Position numbers and translations under genes: made by a program. Under the pieces are notes generated by a model. It was not told the DNA's origin, did not search any database, and worked only from the letters and a program-made list of their open reading frames with translations. 64,000 bases of DNA from Anaeramoeba flamelloides (taxonomy: Eukaryota > Metamonada > Anaeramoebidae): contig JANTQA010000032.1 of NCBI GenBank assembly GCA_027625915.1, forward strand, positions 14,710,001 through 14,774,000, given 5' to 3'. Every line of letters starts with the position of its first letter. Positions within the stretch are counted from its first letter, which is position 1. This document shows, piece by piece, positions 33,805 to 44,384 of this stretch.

Positions 33805-34682
33805 TCATTCTATTCGAATAACTAAATCTAATCTCTTTTTCATATTTGAAACCAATTTTTTCATTAATTCATTTGTTACTTCTTTCCAATTTTTCATTTT
33901 CATTTTCCATTTTAACAAAACACTGTTGAAAAAATAAAAAAGAGAAAAAATGATTTATTTGCAAACTTTTCATTGTAAGAGAAAAAACTTCAAAACGATA
34001 CAAAAGCAATTCATTATTCAAATGTAAGATGGGCTATTTATTATGAAATTTAGTTTATTTTTAAGGATCCACATTTGCAAAAATTGATGTCTTAATATTT
34101 TGAGTTTTTTTACTAAATTTGTCATTTTTCAAAAAACTATAAAACTTTTCCTATGAGCCCACAAGGTACAGGATTCTTGTTAAAAAAACTCAAAATATTA
34201 AGACATCACTTTTTGCACATGTGTTGTTGTATTATTTTTGAATATTTAGTTGTTGAATAGAGTGTTGCCAAATGTTGAAAGTTGTTCTTGGAATTGGCTC
34301 TTTAAAAAAAAAAAAACCAAAGATATTTTAGAAGAAATTGACAAAAATAAAGAGGAAAAAACTTATTTTTTTTCTCTTAAGTTAATATAAACCCTAAAAT
34401 CAAAATTATAACTTTTTTACCATTTTCAATGACGATTAGAAATACAACTTTTTTTAAATTTATTTTTGTTTTGTTGATTTTTCTTATACAAAACACTTGT
34501 TGAAAAATTTAAAAAACTTTTCTCACACAAAATATAATTCCTAAAAAGAATGTAAAGTTGATTGTTTTAATCGACTTTGAGAATTATTATAATAATATAC
34601 CTTTTGTTCCTATCTCAACACTTTCTCTTCGAATTTTATTTAACCTCTCAGAAACAATTTGATAAATTTGTTTGAGTTGACA
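33805..34682 (-). CDS. Two candidate exons of an unrecognised gene
   Basis: Exon-like piece 34682-34601 lies between an acceptor (TTTTCAG) and a donor (GTATAT) and reads CQLKQIYQIVSERLNKIRRE then SVEIGTK, a coiled-coil-like stretch. Piece 33922-33805 follows TTTTTCAACAG and, in its longest frame, reads VLLKWKMKMKNWKEVTNELM then KKLVSNMKKRLDLVIRIE and stop. The phases of the two pieces do not match directly, so another small exon would be needed between them, or only one is real. A hairpin repeat (34063-34224) lies between. No family recognised. Confidence 0.25.
34063..34224. repeat. Hairpin MITE (ATGTCTTAATATTTTGAG arms)
   Basis: The left arm ATTGATGTCTTAATATTTTG AGTTTTTTTA and its reverse complement …AAAACTCAAAATATTAAGAC AT enclose about 70 bp. 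TTTGCAAAAA/TTTTTGCA extend the pairing at the ends. Not coding. Confidence 0.6.
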
Positions 34683-34904
34683 CTGAAAATCACAAAAATT
34701 AAATAAAACCACAAGTTAATGAGCAATAAAGTTTTCAGACCAATTGAAGAATTAATAAAAAACTGAAAATTGTGTCATCTATTTTTATTTATTTAGCGAA
34801 AGGAGTTATTATTGAAAATTTATCAAATAAAAAAAAGAGAAGAAAAAAAATAAATAAAATATATATAAAAAATAATATTATCATTTTCATGATCAAATAG
34901 AAAC

Positions 34905-35470
34905 AATCCAATGTCGTTAGGTTTTTTAGGATTTGAAAGAATTAAGTTAAATCCCTGAATATACTAAATTCTTTCTAATTCTTGAAAACCGTCTTTAGCT
35001 TTTTTTTAATTTGAGAAATTCAAAGAAGATTTTTGTAATTTTCTTTTTATTTCTCAAAATAAAAAAACAACTGTTTGGTTTTCTTGAGTTTTCTGTTTAT
35101 TTGTAAAACCTCAAAAAAAAACTAGAACACTTTATAAATAAATAGAAAACTCAAAAAAACAATGAAAATCAATATATTCACAAATAAAACAGAAAACCTC
35201 AAGTAAACCTTCGCACTCGACAGCACTTGACGACACGTCCCATGAATACACAGGGAAGTGCTAAAACCTGATAGAAAGATTATCGAAGATATATAAAAAT
35301 TCCACAATCTGTGATACATAAATTGGTATTCCACTGTCGTTAGGTTTTTTTTAAAATTTAAAAGAATTGAGTAAAATCTTTGATTTTTCTCAATTCTTTT
35401 GAATTAAAAAAAAAAAAAAAAAAAAAAAACCTAGAAACTAATTCTCAGAGTGTGTCACTAGGTGCCCGAA
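34905..35470. repeat. Degraded hairpin repeats related to the 14146 element
   Basis: Two units. One is near 34905-34995 (TGTCGTTAGGTTTTTTAGGA TTTGAAAGAATT … AATTCTTGAAAACCG). The other is near 35215-35470, beginning CGACAGCACTTGACGACACG and including CTGTCGTTAGGTTTTTT, an AATTGAGTAAAAT…TCAATTCTTTTGAATT hairpin and a 20+ nt poly(A) run. They share the TTTCCAGAATTTAAAAGAAT-type arms of 14146-14325. Partly scrambled, no coding role. Confidence 0.5.
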
Positions 35471-35639
35471 TTTATATATTTTTTACTATTTTAAGTATTT
35501 TTTATTTTCAATTTATTTTTATTATTTTTTCTTTATTACCTCAAGTTTTCTAACCATAAGAGCTTTGATAAAAAATCCAGACTAGTGCAATAAAGTTCAT
35601 AATTTTGATAGGTCATGTTAAAGAGTATCTGTGTATTTT

Positions 35640-36070
35640 TTTCTAAGAATAACTTTTTAGTATAATTTGTTATCTAGAATTTTTGAAAATTTTTTTTTCC
35701 ACTTGATTCTGATAAATTTATACCTTTCACAATACCAAATAAAGTGATTTATATTTTCATAATATTGAGTACAATAATCACATTTTTTCTATTTTTCCTT
35801 TTTTTTAAATGTTTTATATACTGATTTATTTTTTAATACATATGATTATCTATTTATCCCATTTTTAAAAGTTCTAGAACTGATGAATATGGTACTTGAT
35901 TTAAATTTTAGATAATTTTTTATTTTAAAATTAAAAATTTCATTCTCGTTACTTTTATAGTATTCCTTTATTTTCCAACTTTGATTGTTTTTCAAATTGT
36001 TTAGATAAAATTTTGTATTCTAACAGTAAACAACTAGCTTACTTGAATCTCTAATAAAATTTACAATTAA
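35640..36070 (-). mobile_element. Decayed non-LTR retrotransposon (LINE), C-terminal end
   Basis: The - strand near 35790-35690 reads KKCDYCTQYYENINHFIWYC then ERYKFIRIKW. This is the C-x2-C-x10-H-x4-C arrangement with a following RY..R typical of the C-terminus of many LINE reverse transcriptases. Upstream (to about 36070) the same strand reads as fragments of protein with interspersed stops (…KEYYKSNENEIFNFKIKNY…). It is a dead 3' fragment; a related one lies at 44385-45130. Family clade not determined. Confidence 0.5.
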
Positions 36071-36460
36071 TACTATATGGGCTAGATCAAAAAAAAATAA
36101 AAAAAAAAAGAGATAATAAACAATCTACAGTACTACGAAGTAATATTTTATCAAAATGTGAAATATTTTGAAAAGAATCTGTTTTTTTTTTAACAATTTC
36201 TTTCATTGAAAAAAATGATTTTAATGATTTATTTTTCATCAACGGAGCTACTTAAAATTGGTAAAATGGGCCTACATACCTTAAAAAAAAAGCATTTCAC
36301 AATATTTTGAATTTATTTTTTAGAATATAAAAGACACAACTTGAAAAAATTTCACTGTAAGAAAACAATAAATATTTAATTTCTTTAATCTTAACAATAA
36401 AATGATAGTGAAAAACTAAAATAATGTTCATCTCTTTTTATTAGAATTAAAAAAACAAAA

Positions 36461-36494
<34 letters not shown>

Positions 36495-36559
36495 AGAAAA
36501 CAAAAGAAAAAATTATTTTAAATGAAAATATCAAAAAACTATTGATTTGAAAATAAAAA
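36071..36559. other. Intergenic, downstream of the ClC gene
   Basis: AT-rich spacer with a CAAAA-rich run at about 36450-36510. No gene. Confidence 0.4.
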
Positions 36560-38548
36560 TTAATATCTATGTAAAATATCATTTTGGAAAATAATTCCTT
36601 TATATATTCCTTTATCCGTAACGATTGCGCTGGACAAATTCAATCTAAAAAACAAAAACGCAATTCTACCAAACAGCATATTGGAATTCATTTGGAAGGG
36701 GGCTCTGTTAACTGGGATTAGCAAACTTTGGCCACGTATCACGCCAAGATTGTCTGAAGTAAATTTTAATGGTTTATCGAATAACTTTTGCTTGATTTGA
36801 TTTAATTTTCGTTGTTGTTTGTTTGGATCTTCTGAAATTGAAGGTACACTTTTCACAAGAATGTCTTCCCATTGCTGTGCACGATTAATTAGCGCAGAGT
36901 CTAAAGTGTGTGAATCCACGACGCCTATTAATTTTGGTGTTTCGCTTGATTGTATGACTGGGTATATTGGGAAGGTCTGCTTTTTTTGCAAAATATGCTG
37001 CACATCTCTGAACGTCGTTTCCCCAATCACCAAGGTTGGTACATCATTTCTTAATAATGAGCGGGCGGTTTGCTCGTGGGTATGCCTCCTCATCAAGACT
37101 GGCAGAAATGGCAATTCGCGTAAGATTACAAGCAGATCATAGATTGAAACTGAAAAGGAGGAGCTGACGGCGATGGCAATGATCACAGAGATTAATAAGG
37201 GGATCAAATTTGGTAAATGGTGTGTTAACTCAAGGATGATTAATGCGGTCGACATGGAATGCGTCACCCCGCTTGTTAGAGCAGCCGCAGACAGGAGGGC
37301 GTATCTTGCGGGCTCGATCCCCAAGGCGGGGAAGGTCTTTGAGAGAATTTCACCAATAACACGCCCGATGGCCGCGCCGGATATGAACACAGGAATAAAG
37401 ATCCCGCCAGACAATGGCAATATTGAATTAATTGCGACAAATACAAATTTCACTAAAAAGATGATCAAGACCTGGGAATTTGTAAAGCGTAGCAGGTGCT
37501 TGGCAAACAGCAAATCTAAAATTGATTGGTCGTTGTAGTGAAGCAAACCGGAAAAGGCGAGGGCCGCAGTGTTTAGTGTCGCCACAATGGCCACCAGGAC
37601 GTACGATTTGAACTTGAACTTTAGGGTCTCCAGAAATTGCCGGATCTTTCTTGTAAATAGGATAAAGCCTGCGCCCAACACACCGCAAACGAAGCCGACA
37701 ATGATGCAAATAAAGACCTCCTTCCAGGAGAAGTTCGAGAGGAAATTGAAGTCCGTGGTAAAAAGCACCAAGTAGGATCGAAACCCTAAAAATTCGATCA
37801 AAACGATGCTGATCATGATCGCAAAGACACTCTGCCACATGGAGGACACCTTATAGAGCGTTGTCGAGAGCTCAATGGAAAACAGAAAGCCTGCGAGGGG
37901 CGCCCCAAACGTTGCGGACAGCCCGATCGAAACAGAGGCAGACAAAATCTCCAAATAGAGGTCGTCGTTCCAATGCGATTGCCCGAATAATTTGGATCCG
38001 CAAAAGAGGCTTGCGATGATCGCAGACATGTGGATGTAGGGGCCAACCTTATCAATAATGAGCCCCCCTGAATACGCACACAGAAACGAGATTAGTTTCA
38101 AAATCAAAGTGGGAAAGGACAGCCAATTGTTGATAATGGCGCCCCCCAAGATCGTCTTAATTTCAGGGATGCCGGACCCGATCACACCTTTCCTCCTCCA
38201 CGACGCGGCGTATGTCGAGATCAAGGAGAGAATAATTGAGATCGGTAAAAAGAAGAGGAAATCTTCAATGATACGATCAGTCGCTTTCCGAAACAACCAA
38301 AGCTTTAATTGATCAGTGACATGGAGCACATAATTGACTCCGATCAATAAAAATGTCGAAAACGCAGAAATGAAAAATAATAATAAAAAGGTCTTCTCCT
38401 GTGTGAAATACATGATAATGCGCCCCACAATATTTCGTTGATAGAAATGCTTTAATTGGATCTTCCTTCTTGTCCAACTTACGTTTTCTTGAAACGGATC
38501 AACCTTGTATTCGGGCGAACTCGTTCTTAGTTGTGGTTCTTTTTGCAT
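36560..38548 (-). CDS. ClC-family chloride channel
   Basis: An intronless 662-aa frame starting at ATG 38548. About ten or more hydrophobic segments span residues 50-480, followed by a cytosolic tail with two CBS regions (about 502-560 and 618-662). Anion-filter motifs are present: GSGIPE at 124-129, GGIFIPVFISGAAIGR at 381-396, and a tyrosine in the last membrane helix (Y470). In the second filter motif, the usual GKEGP reads DKVGP (166-170), so the gating glutamate is Val168, as in kidney CLC-K channels. The second exchanger mark, the proton glutamate, is also absent (FSIEL; Leu227 where exchangers have Glu). Known family data therefore point to a passive chloride channel rather than a Cl-/H+ exchanger (inference). 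The gene is richer in G+C than its flanks. Membrane location cannot be told. Confidence 0.93.
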   Translation of the reverse strand: MQKEPQLRTSSPEYKVDPFQENVSWTRRKIQLKHFYQRNIVGRIIMYFTQEKTFLLLFFISAFSTFLLIGVNYVLHVTDQLKLWLFRKATDRIIEDFLFFLPISIILSLISTYAASWRRKGVIGSGIPEIKTILGGAIINNWLSFPTLILKLISFLCAYSGGLIIDKVGPYIHMSAIIASLFCGSKLFGQSHWNDDLYLEILSASVSIGLSATFGAPLAGFLFSIELSTTLYKVSSMWQSVFAIMISIVLIEFLGFRSYLVLFTTDFNFLSNFSWKEVFICIIVGFVCGVLGAGFILFTRKIRQFLETLKFKFKSYVLVAIVATLNTAALAFSGLLHYNDQSILDLLFAKHLLRFTNSQVLIIFLVKFVFVAINSILPLSGGIFIPVFISGAAIGRVIGEILSKTFPALGIEPARYALLSAAALTSGVTHSMSTALIILELTHHLPNLIPLLISVIIAIAVSSSFSVSIYDLLVILRELPFLPVLMRRHTHEQTARSLLRNDVPTLVIGETTFRDVQHILQKKQTFPIYPVIQSSETPKLIGVVDSHTLDSALINRAQQWEDILVKSVPSISEDPNKQQRKLNQIKQKLFDKPLKFTSDNLGVIRGQSLLIPVNRAPFQMNSNMLFGRIAFLFFRLNLSSAIVTDKGIYKGIIFQNDILHRY

Positions 38549-40512
38549 TTGTGTTAAATTGGAGTTTCGGGTTTTTTGTTTTGTTCTTTATTTTTTTTCT
38601 TTTTTTTGAAAAAATTATGTTTCAATACCAAATCTTATTTCTGAAAAGCTAGTGTTTTTTAATTTGGTGTTTTTGTGTTCGAAAAGTGAGATTGACTAAA
38701 TAAAAAAGAGAAATGAAAAAAAAAGAAAAAAAAATAAAATCTTCAATTAAATTCGATTATTTGAGACATTACCTTTAACACTGATTTCACATTAATTAAA
38801 ATGTACAGTAATTAAATTAACTTCTTACTTATAATCTAGAGTTCAAATAACTGTCAAAAATTCTTTTTTAAATTGCCTATAATTTGGTAGATTCATTTTA
38901 AACTCGAAACAATTTTTGCTTCATTTTCATTTTTTTTTATTATTTTCCTAATCTAAGAATCAATTAGAATCTACTACTTTGAAAACTCGAAAAGATAAAT
39001 AAAAAACAGGGACATTAAGTAAGACTTTTTTTCCCTTTTATTCTGTAAATACCATCAATAAATTCCCAGTTTTCCTTCTATGTCTCACAAAGAAAAATAT
39101 TTTTTTTTTAATTTTTTTTAAGGACGATTATTTATCAATTATATATGAAAATTACTTTTATGAATTATAAGATATTTGTGGGGCTTAAAAAACTCTTGGG
39201 TTATGAATTCTTATTTAAAAATAAGGTTATTTTTTTTTAAAAAATTGTTGTTTTCTAAAACCATTTTCGATCCATCAGCTTTTGAAAATTTTACTTTAGT
39301 TTATTGAAAATCAAAAATATTCCTACTACTTGTTCTATCCAAATATTTTTTAATTTTCATAAAGTTTAATTCTAGTATAGGAATATACTTGAAAATAATA
39401 AGTATAGAAAGAACAACAATATCAAATAAAATTGATTTTATATTTACTTTTTTTCAATAAGTGAAAATGATTTAAGAGAAATCATTTTGATTTCTATAGG
39501 AATTTTATTTTGGTTTACTATTGGAAAGATCAAAATGAACCTTATTGTCTTTATAAATGATTTCCACTAAGAATTTTGTATATTCTATTGTTCAATTTAA
39601 TATGTCAATTTATTAGTTTGACTTTATGCAGAATATTCCTTTTCCTTTAAATGTTTATTATTCTACTTATTCCTTATTGCAATTCAGATAAAAATTCTAC
39701 AAAATATTTTATTATTTATAGAACATTACTTTTTTATCCATTTTATTAAATTTTTTCTCTTGTTTTTCTTTTTGTTTCTTTAAGAAATTCAATTTGAAAA
39801 AAAAAAAAATGTTTGAAAATCTAAATTTACTTCAGAAAATAGATATCATGTAATTTCTTCTAAAAATATATACTTAGTATTAAAAAATCTTATTGTCAAA
39901 AATTTTAATTATCACAAATAAATTGAAAAAAATTGTACCAAACATTCAAATCAAAAGGGTGCCAACTGTTTTTTTTCACATTTTATTTTTTTTTTTTTGA
40001 ATTTTTTATAGTTTGTTAAGATTATTCGTTAATGAATATCAGCACAAATAGAAAGTTAATAATTACTCTTGTTTCTAAACTAGTTTTTATTTGGTTTATT
40101 CTCATAAAAAATCAAATTTTTCATTTTTAACAAGACATCTTTAAGTGAAATCAAATTTTGATTGATTCAATTTTCCCCATTAAAAAATATCAACTATTCC
40201 TAGAGCATGTATTATTCTACAGATTTTTCTTATTTTTTCTTCAAACTTCAATTATTTAAAATAATTGATAATTGAAGAAAAAATGTGTGGCACCTTTGAC
40301 AGAAACAAAGTTTATCTTGTACTAACTCTGAAAAATTTTTATATGATATAAGAAAAACCTATGTTTAAAAAGGGTGATTAAAAAAAGTTGTTTCAAAGAG
40401 ATCTAAAGATTTTTCTATTAAAGTTTATCGAACAGTATAAAAAAACTTTTTTCTCACCAATTTTTTAAACTAGAAAATGAATAATAAAAAATATTTTTTT
40501 TGCAAACAAAAC

Positions 40513-40570
<58 letters not shown>

Positions 40571-40861
40571 AAAAACCTTTTAAACTTTATTTTTTGAAAT
40601 TTATTCGACACTTTTTCATAATTACAGACTTTCTCTTTGTTTAACATACTTTTCCTTTTAATATAATTTTTATTCTAATTTTATAAAATTGATTTTTTTT
40701 TATATTAAGGGTGCATAATTGAAGATAAATTTTTTTGAACTTTTTTAGATTTTAAGAAGGTTTTATCAAAAATAAAAATAAAAAAAAAATTGATTTTCTG
40801 GGTTTAATGATCAAAAATAGATTTAAAAGAAAAAAAAAAAGAATTTAAATAGAATTAATAT
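38549..40861. other. Intergenic region with a 56-nt poly(A) run
   Basis: No gene is supported. A poly(A) tract of 56 nt lies at 40514-40569, just after TTTTGCAAACAAAACC. The same phrase precedes the poly(A) tract on the - strand at 43680-43622. A short repeat at 40238-40330 (inverted TTCTGTCAAAGGTGCC phrase) recurs at 19021-19105. The T-rich end includes the downstream region of the SPT20-like gene. Confidence 0.4.
40238..40330 (-). repeat. Short repeat shared with 19021-19105
   Basis: CTTCAATTATTTAAAATAAT TGA … GGCACCTTTGACAGAAACAA is the reverse complement of the phrase at 19021-19105. Confidence 0.5.
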
Positions 40862-43549
40862 TTATTTAATATTTTCTGTCTTCCAACCATTTTTTTTCAT
40901 AAATTCATGATAGTGATGGAAAATAGACTTGGTTTGAACTCTTTCACCTGTTGTTTTAGTTTTGGTAATTTCTTTATTACCTATTTTGAAGGTTACATCG
41001 ATTTCATGTATTCCACTTTCGGGGTCGACTCTTAATTTAATTATTGCCCTTTCATTTTTTTCAGGTTTAATGTATCGAAAAATCTGTCGATCAATAATGT
41101 TATTTTCGCCAATTATTGTTTCTCTGTTATTAATTTGATTATTAATATTACTACTGTTTGTTTGATTACTGTTATTTAAATTAATATTGTTTTGAGAAGC
41201 ATTAATGTTGCTATTTAGATTCTGTTGGTTATAATTCGAATCTTTATTTGCTTTGTTACTATTAAGCGATCTCACATTGCTTGGTATTGGTATAGTTGCA
41301 TGATCTGAAACAGAAGTGGTTGATTGTGAAGTATTAGAAATCGATTCATTGGGATTTTCAACTGATAAAAAAATTGAGGGCCTAGCTACTGATGAATAAA
41401 TTTGTACAAGTGGTGAATGATGATGTGAACTAAAATTATCATAAGATCTGGTTCTAATATCATGCATTTCGATTTCTTCGATTTGCTTCATCTTTCCAAT
41501 TTGTTCTTCTGTAAAGACTGAAGGCTTATTGTGGCATTGTTCAATTAGAAATGGATTTTTTTTGTAGTATACGGTGTATTTTTCGTTTTGAATTGTTTTG
41601 TTTGTATCTTTAGCTCTTTTGATTAAAAATTTTTGTAAATTAGAATTCACAGATCCCCCCATGGGTTCAATTAATCTTCTAATATATTCAGAAAAGCTTT
41701 GTTCTGAAATTAATTTTTTTCTTTGGCTCAATAAATGCCTAAATATTGTTAATCCTTTATATTTTTTTTTTGGTTTAAAAATAAATTCAATTCCCGATGT
41801 TTCTGTATTCAATGGTTGTATCATGTCCATCATAGCCCCACTTCTTGAAAATCTTGTGTTTTTCTTCCTTTTTCTTTTCTTCTTATTCCTTTTCTTTCTT
41901 GTTTTTTGTTTTTCTATATCCATATAGATTTCTTTTTCCTTATCTACATCTGATTCTGATTCTGATTCTGATTCCGTTCCCGATCCCGATCCCGATCCCG
42001 ATTCCGATTCCGTTTCCGATTCTGATTCAGTTCTCCTCTCTAAATGTGACTCTTTGCCTTTTTTCTCGGATGAGTCCTCTTCTGAATCTGTTTCTTTTTC
42101 TATTTCAATTTCCATTTCTTTTTCCTTCTCATCTCCATTCTCTTTTTCCTTTTCTGTTTTTCTTTTCTCTGTTTTTTCCAATCTTTTTAATTTTTTCTTT
42201 TCTTTTTCTAATTCTTTTTTTTTTAATTTAAATTTGCCAAAACTAATTCTTCCATAATCAAGATTTCTAATTTTTTTTTTATGTTGATTGTAATTTAAAT
42301 CCAAAATTTTTTTTAATAATTTTTTATTATTTAGTTCTTTGTTATGATGGAACTTTGAATCTACATCAAGATTTTTGTTTCCAAGATAATTTGTTTTATG
42401 CTTATTATTAAAATAGTAATTCGCAATTTTTAAAATATCTATTGAAGAATCAAAGCAAGTTGGATTTGATCTAACTAATAACAATTTTTGTTGGAATCTT
42501 GTTTGCTTTTCAGAACCCCAACGAGCTAATATTTGAAGCTGTTTTTTGATCCGTTCAAAATGTTGTTGGGCTTGTTGGATTTGTTGTTTTTGGTTTATTC
42601 CTAGTTTTAGCATTCTATTTTTTTGCTTGAACCTTTCTTTTTGGACTAATAAAGAATATTCCTGATATTGCATTGTTGTTACTTCAATTCTAAACGATTC
42701 TTCGTCTAAGGATAATAGCACCTTACGTTTCTTATCTGTTCTTTCATTAAATTCTATTTCTTTAACTGTTTTTTGTAGACGCTGTGGTTGCTGTTGGAAT
42801 TTGTCTTTCGGGTTTAACTGTTGTTGGCTTTGTCGAGATCGATTTGAAGGTTCTTGTTTAATTTCTAGCTTCATTCTATTCGAATTATTATTACTCATTT
42901 GTTGTTGTGATTGTTGCTGTGGTTGTTGCTGCTGCTGCTGTTGTGGTTGCTGTTGTAAATTTGGATCCTTAATAATTTTTGTAGAAACGTCAGGCTTTGC
43001 TAACCTATTGCTCATCCTGTTACGGTAATCAAGAATATCAACAACCAAATATCCATTATAAAATTTTGATTTATTTTTCCTAATGGTATGGAAGAGGTGA
43101 TCATTTATTCTTCCGTTAATTATTGATTCAAACAATGGCTTAAATTGTGGATCGTAAGAATGACAAACGTTTTCATGGAAAAAGGAAAAGCAATTAATAT
43201 ATAAATTTAACACCAAACCAGGGTTTACATTTTGTAAAGTGTCAGTCATTGGAACCGATGAAGTAAATCTGGGATCCCATCCATAACGAATTTTTTTATT
43301 ATTGTCTTGAGTATTGCTGTTATTACTTTCTAAATTTCCAATGCTATTAGTGTTACCCATCAATTGGTTTTGTTCGTTATCGAAAGTATTCTTGTTTTTG
43401 TTGTTGTTTTTATTTGGTAGTTGTTTTAATCGAAGATCTAAAAAACGTAAAATGAGATTAGTTTTTTCATCTTTGGGTGGATCGTTTGTAATCGGCTGAC
43501 TACTTCTTTTTAGTTGGATTGGTGCTGAGTTTTCTAACTGTGATTTCAC
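40862..43549 (-). CDS. spt20: SPT20-like subunit of the SAGA histone acetyltransferase complex
   Basis: A long open frame of 895 codons ends TAA at 40862. Counting from 43549, residues about 90-180 match the SPT20 domain core: RYGWDPRF…, ..NPGLVLNLYINCFSFFHE.., GRINDHLFHTI and the signature SKFYNGYLVVDILDYR at 161-176. After a poly-Gln insert (199-217) comes a second typical stretch, VLLSLDEESFRIEVTTMQYQ, and then a long Gln/Lys-rich helix. Then follow acidic Ser-Glu repeats (about 500-540), a Lys-rich block, an Asn-rich stretch and a conserved-looking C-terminus (…IIKLRVDPESGIHEIDVTFK…). SPT20 is a structural subunit of SAGA, acting in the nucleus. The start is uncertain: codon 43549 is GTG and the frame runs back into a 41-nt poly(A) tract. 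An ATG at 43776 (MESTSSLFKIKFQPQRKC…) lies in another frame before the tract; the first in-frame ATG inside is residue 64. Confidence 0.65.
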   Translation of the reverse strand: MKSQLENSAPIQLKRSSQPITNDPPKDEKTNLILRFLDLRLKQLPNKNNNKNKNTFDNEQNQLMGNTNSIGNLESNNSNTQDNNKKIRYGWDPRFTSSVPMTDTLQNVNPGLVLNLYINCFSFFHENVCHSYDPQFKPLFESIINGRINDHLFHTIRKNKSKFYNGYLVVDILDYRNRMSNRLAKPDVSTKIIKDPNLQQQPQQQQQQQPQQQSQQQMSNNNSNRMKLEIKQEPSNRSRQSQQQLNPKDKFQQQPQRLQKTVKEIEFNERTDKKRKVLLSLDEESFRIEVTTMQYQEYSLLVQKERFKQKNRMLKLGINQKQQIQQAQQHFERIKKQLQILARWGSEKQTRFQQKLLLVRSNPTCFDSSIDILKIANYYFNNKHKTNYLGNKNLDVDSKFHHNKELNNKKLLKKILDLNYNQHKKKIRNLDYGRISFGKFKLKKKELEKEKKKLKRLEKTEKRKTEKEKENGDEKEKEMEIEIEKETDSEEDSSEKKGKESHLERRTESESETESESGSGSGSGTESESESESDVDKEKEIYMDIEKQKTRKKRNKKKRKRKKNTRFSRSGAMMDMIQPLNTETSGIEFIFKPKKKYKGLTIFRHLLSQRKKLISEQSFSEYIRRLIEPMGGSVNSNLQKFLIKRAKDTNKTIQNEKYTVYYKKNPFLIEQCHNKPSVFTEEQIGKMKQIEEIEMHDIRTRSYDNFSSHHHSPLVQIYSSVARPSIFLSVENPNESISNTSQSTTSVSDHATIPIPSNVRSLNSNKANKDSNYNQQNLNSNINASQNNINLNNSNQTNSSNINNQINNRETIIGENNIIDRQIFRYIKPEKNERAIIKLRVDPESGIHEIDVTFKIGNKEITKTKTTGERVQTKSIFHHYHEFMKKNGWKTENIK

Positions 43550-43619
43550 TAATGAAGATACACTTGCAAACGTTGTGTTCTCTAATTTTGTTAGTTTGAT
43601 ATCACTTGGTTCTTCTTTT

Positions 43620-43621
<2 letters not shown>

Positions 43622-43662
<41 letters not shown>
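43622..43662. repeat. 41-nt poly(T) tract at the 5' end of the SPT20-like gene
   Basis: Uninterrupted T on the + strand (poly-Lys if translated on the - strand). It separates an ATG-initiated frame (43776 onward) from the main SPT20-like frame. Length is likely unstable, both in vivo and in assembly. Confidence 0.8.
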
Positions 43663-43664
<2 letters not shown>

Positions 43665-43779
43665 TTTGGTTTTGTTTGCAAAGATATTTGGAATACCGCA
43701 AATTATTTGGTCGGAATCTACAGCATTTTCTTTGTGGCTGAAATTTGATTTTAAACAAGCTACTAGTCGATTCCATCAA

Positions 43780-44384
43780 ATCGTATTTTTCTTTTTTTCA
43801 AATTAAATGAAAAAGTTTAGTTCAATGGAAAAAAAAAAGAAAAATGAAATTACAAAAATTTAAACTTTTTCTTTTTATTATTTTTTGGTAGAACACTTTG
43901 AAAATCTTGTTAATCATCTGATTTTTTTTTACTTCATATCAGATATACTTCGAAAAATCTATTGTTAGGTTTGTTTATGAACTCTCAGCTTTTTCTTAAA
44001 TAGCTATGTTAAGATAAGAACAGTTTTATTATTTAGATTTTCCTTTTTTGATTTGTAAAAATATATTTAATTCAAGAATTTAAATATGTTAACAAAAATA
44101 CACCAAGTTCTGCTATAATTATCATTAATTAATTGAATTAATTAAAAATTAATCAAATAAACAAATTACAAGAAATTATCTATTAAGATTAATTAATTAA
44201 TAATTGTTTTTATTGATTTTTGAAGAAGTGTAAATTACACTCTAGTTGCCCTTAGACTTAAATTTCTTGAAAGAAATTTAAGTGTAAAATCATAGATTTC
44301 CGGTTTATTAATTAATGATAATAATTTCAAACTATTTGGGTTTAATATTAATTCATTAAGATTTCTTTGTTTTAATTTATTATG
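43780..44384. other. Intergenic; holds a short hairpin
   Basis: AT-rich. Positions about 44224-44312 (AAGAAGTGTAAATTACACTC … ACTTAAATTTCTTGAAAGAA ATTTAAGTGTAAAATCATAG) form a hairpin and resemble 17705-17790. No gene. Confidence 0.4.

Noticed and set aside
36819-38312. Several + and - frames of 68-136 codons inside the ClC gene
   Set aside because: They are shadows in other frames of the G+C-richer ClC coding sequence.
41598-43499. Plus-strand frames rich in Phe, Ser, Leu and Cys within the SPT20-like gene
   Set aside because: They are the antisense of Lys/Glu/Gln-rich coding sequence, including the antisense of poly-Gln read as Cys-rich.
40514-43662. Retroposed 3' ends (GCAAACAAAACC plus poly(A) at 40502-40569 and, inverted, at 43680-43622)
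   Set aside because: Only about 15 bp before the two poly(A) tracts agree; upstream sequences differ, so a SINE family cannot be supported.
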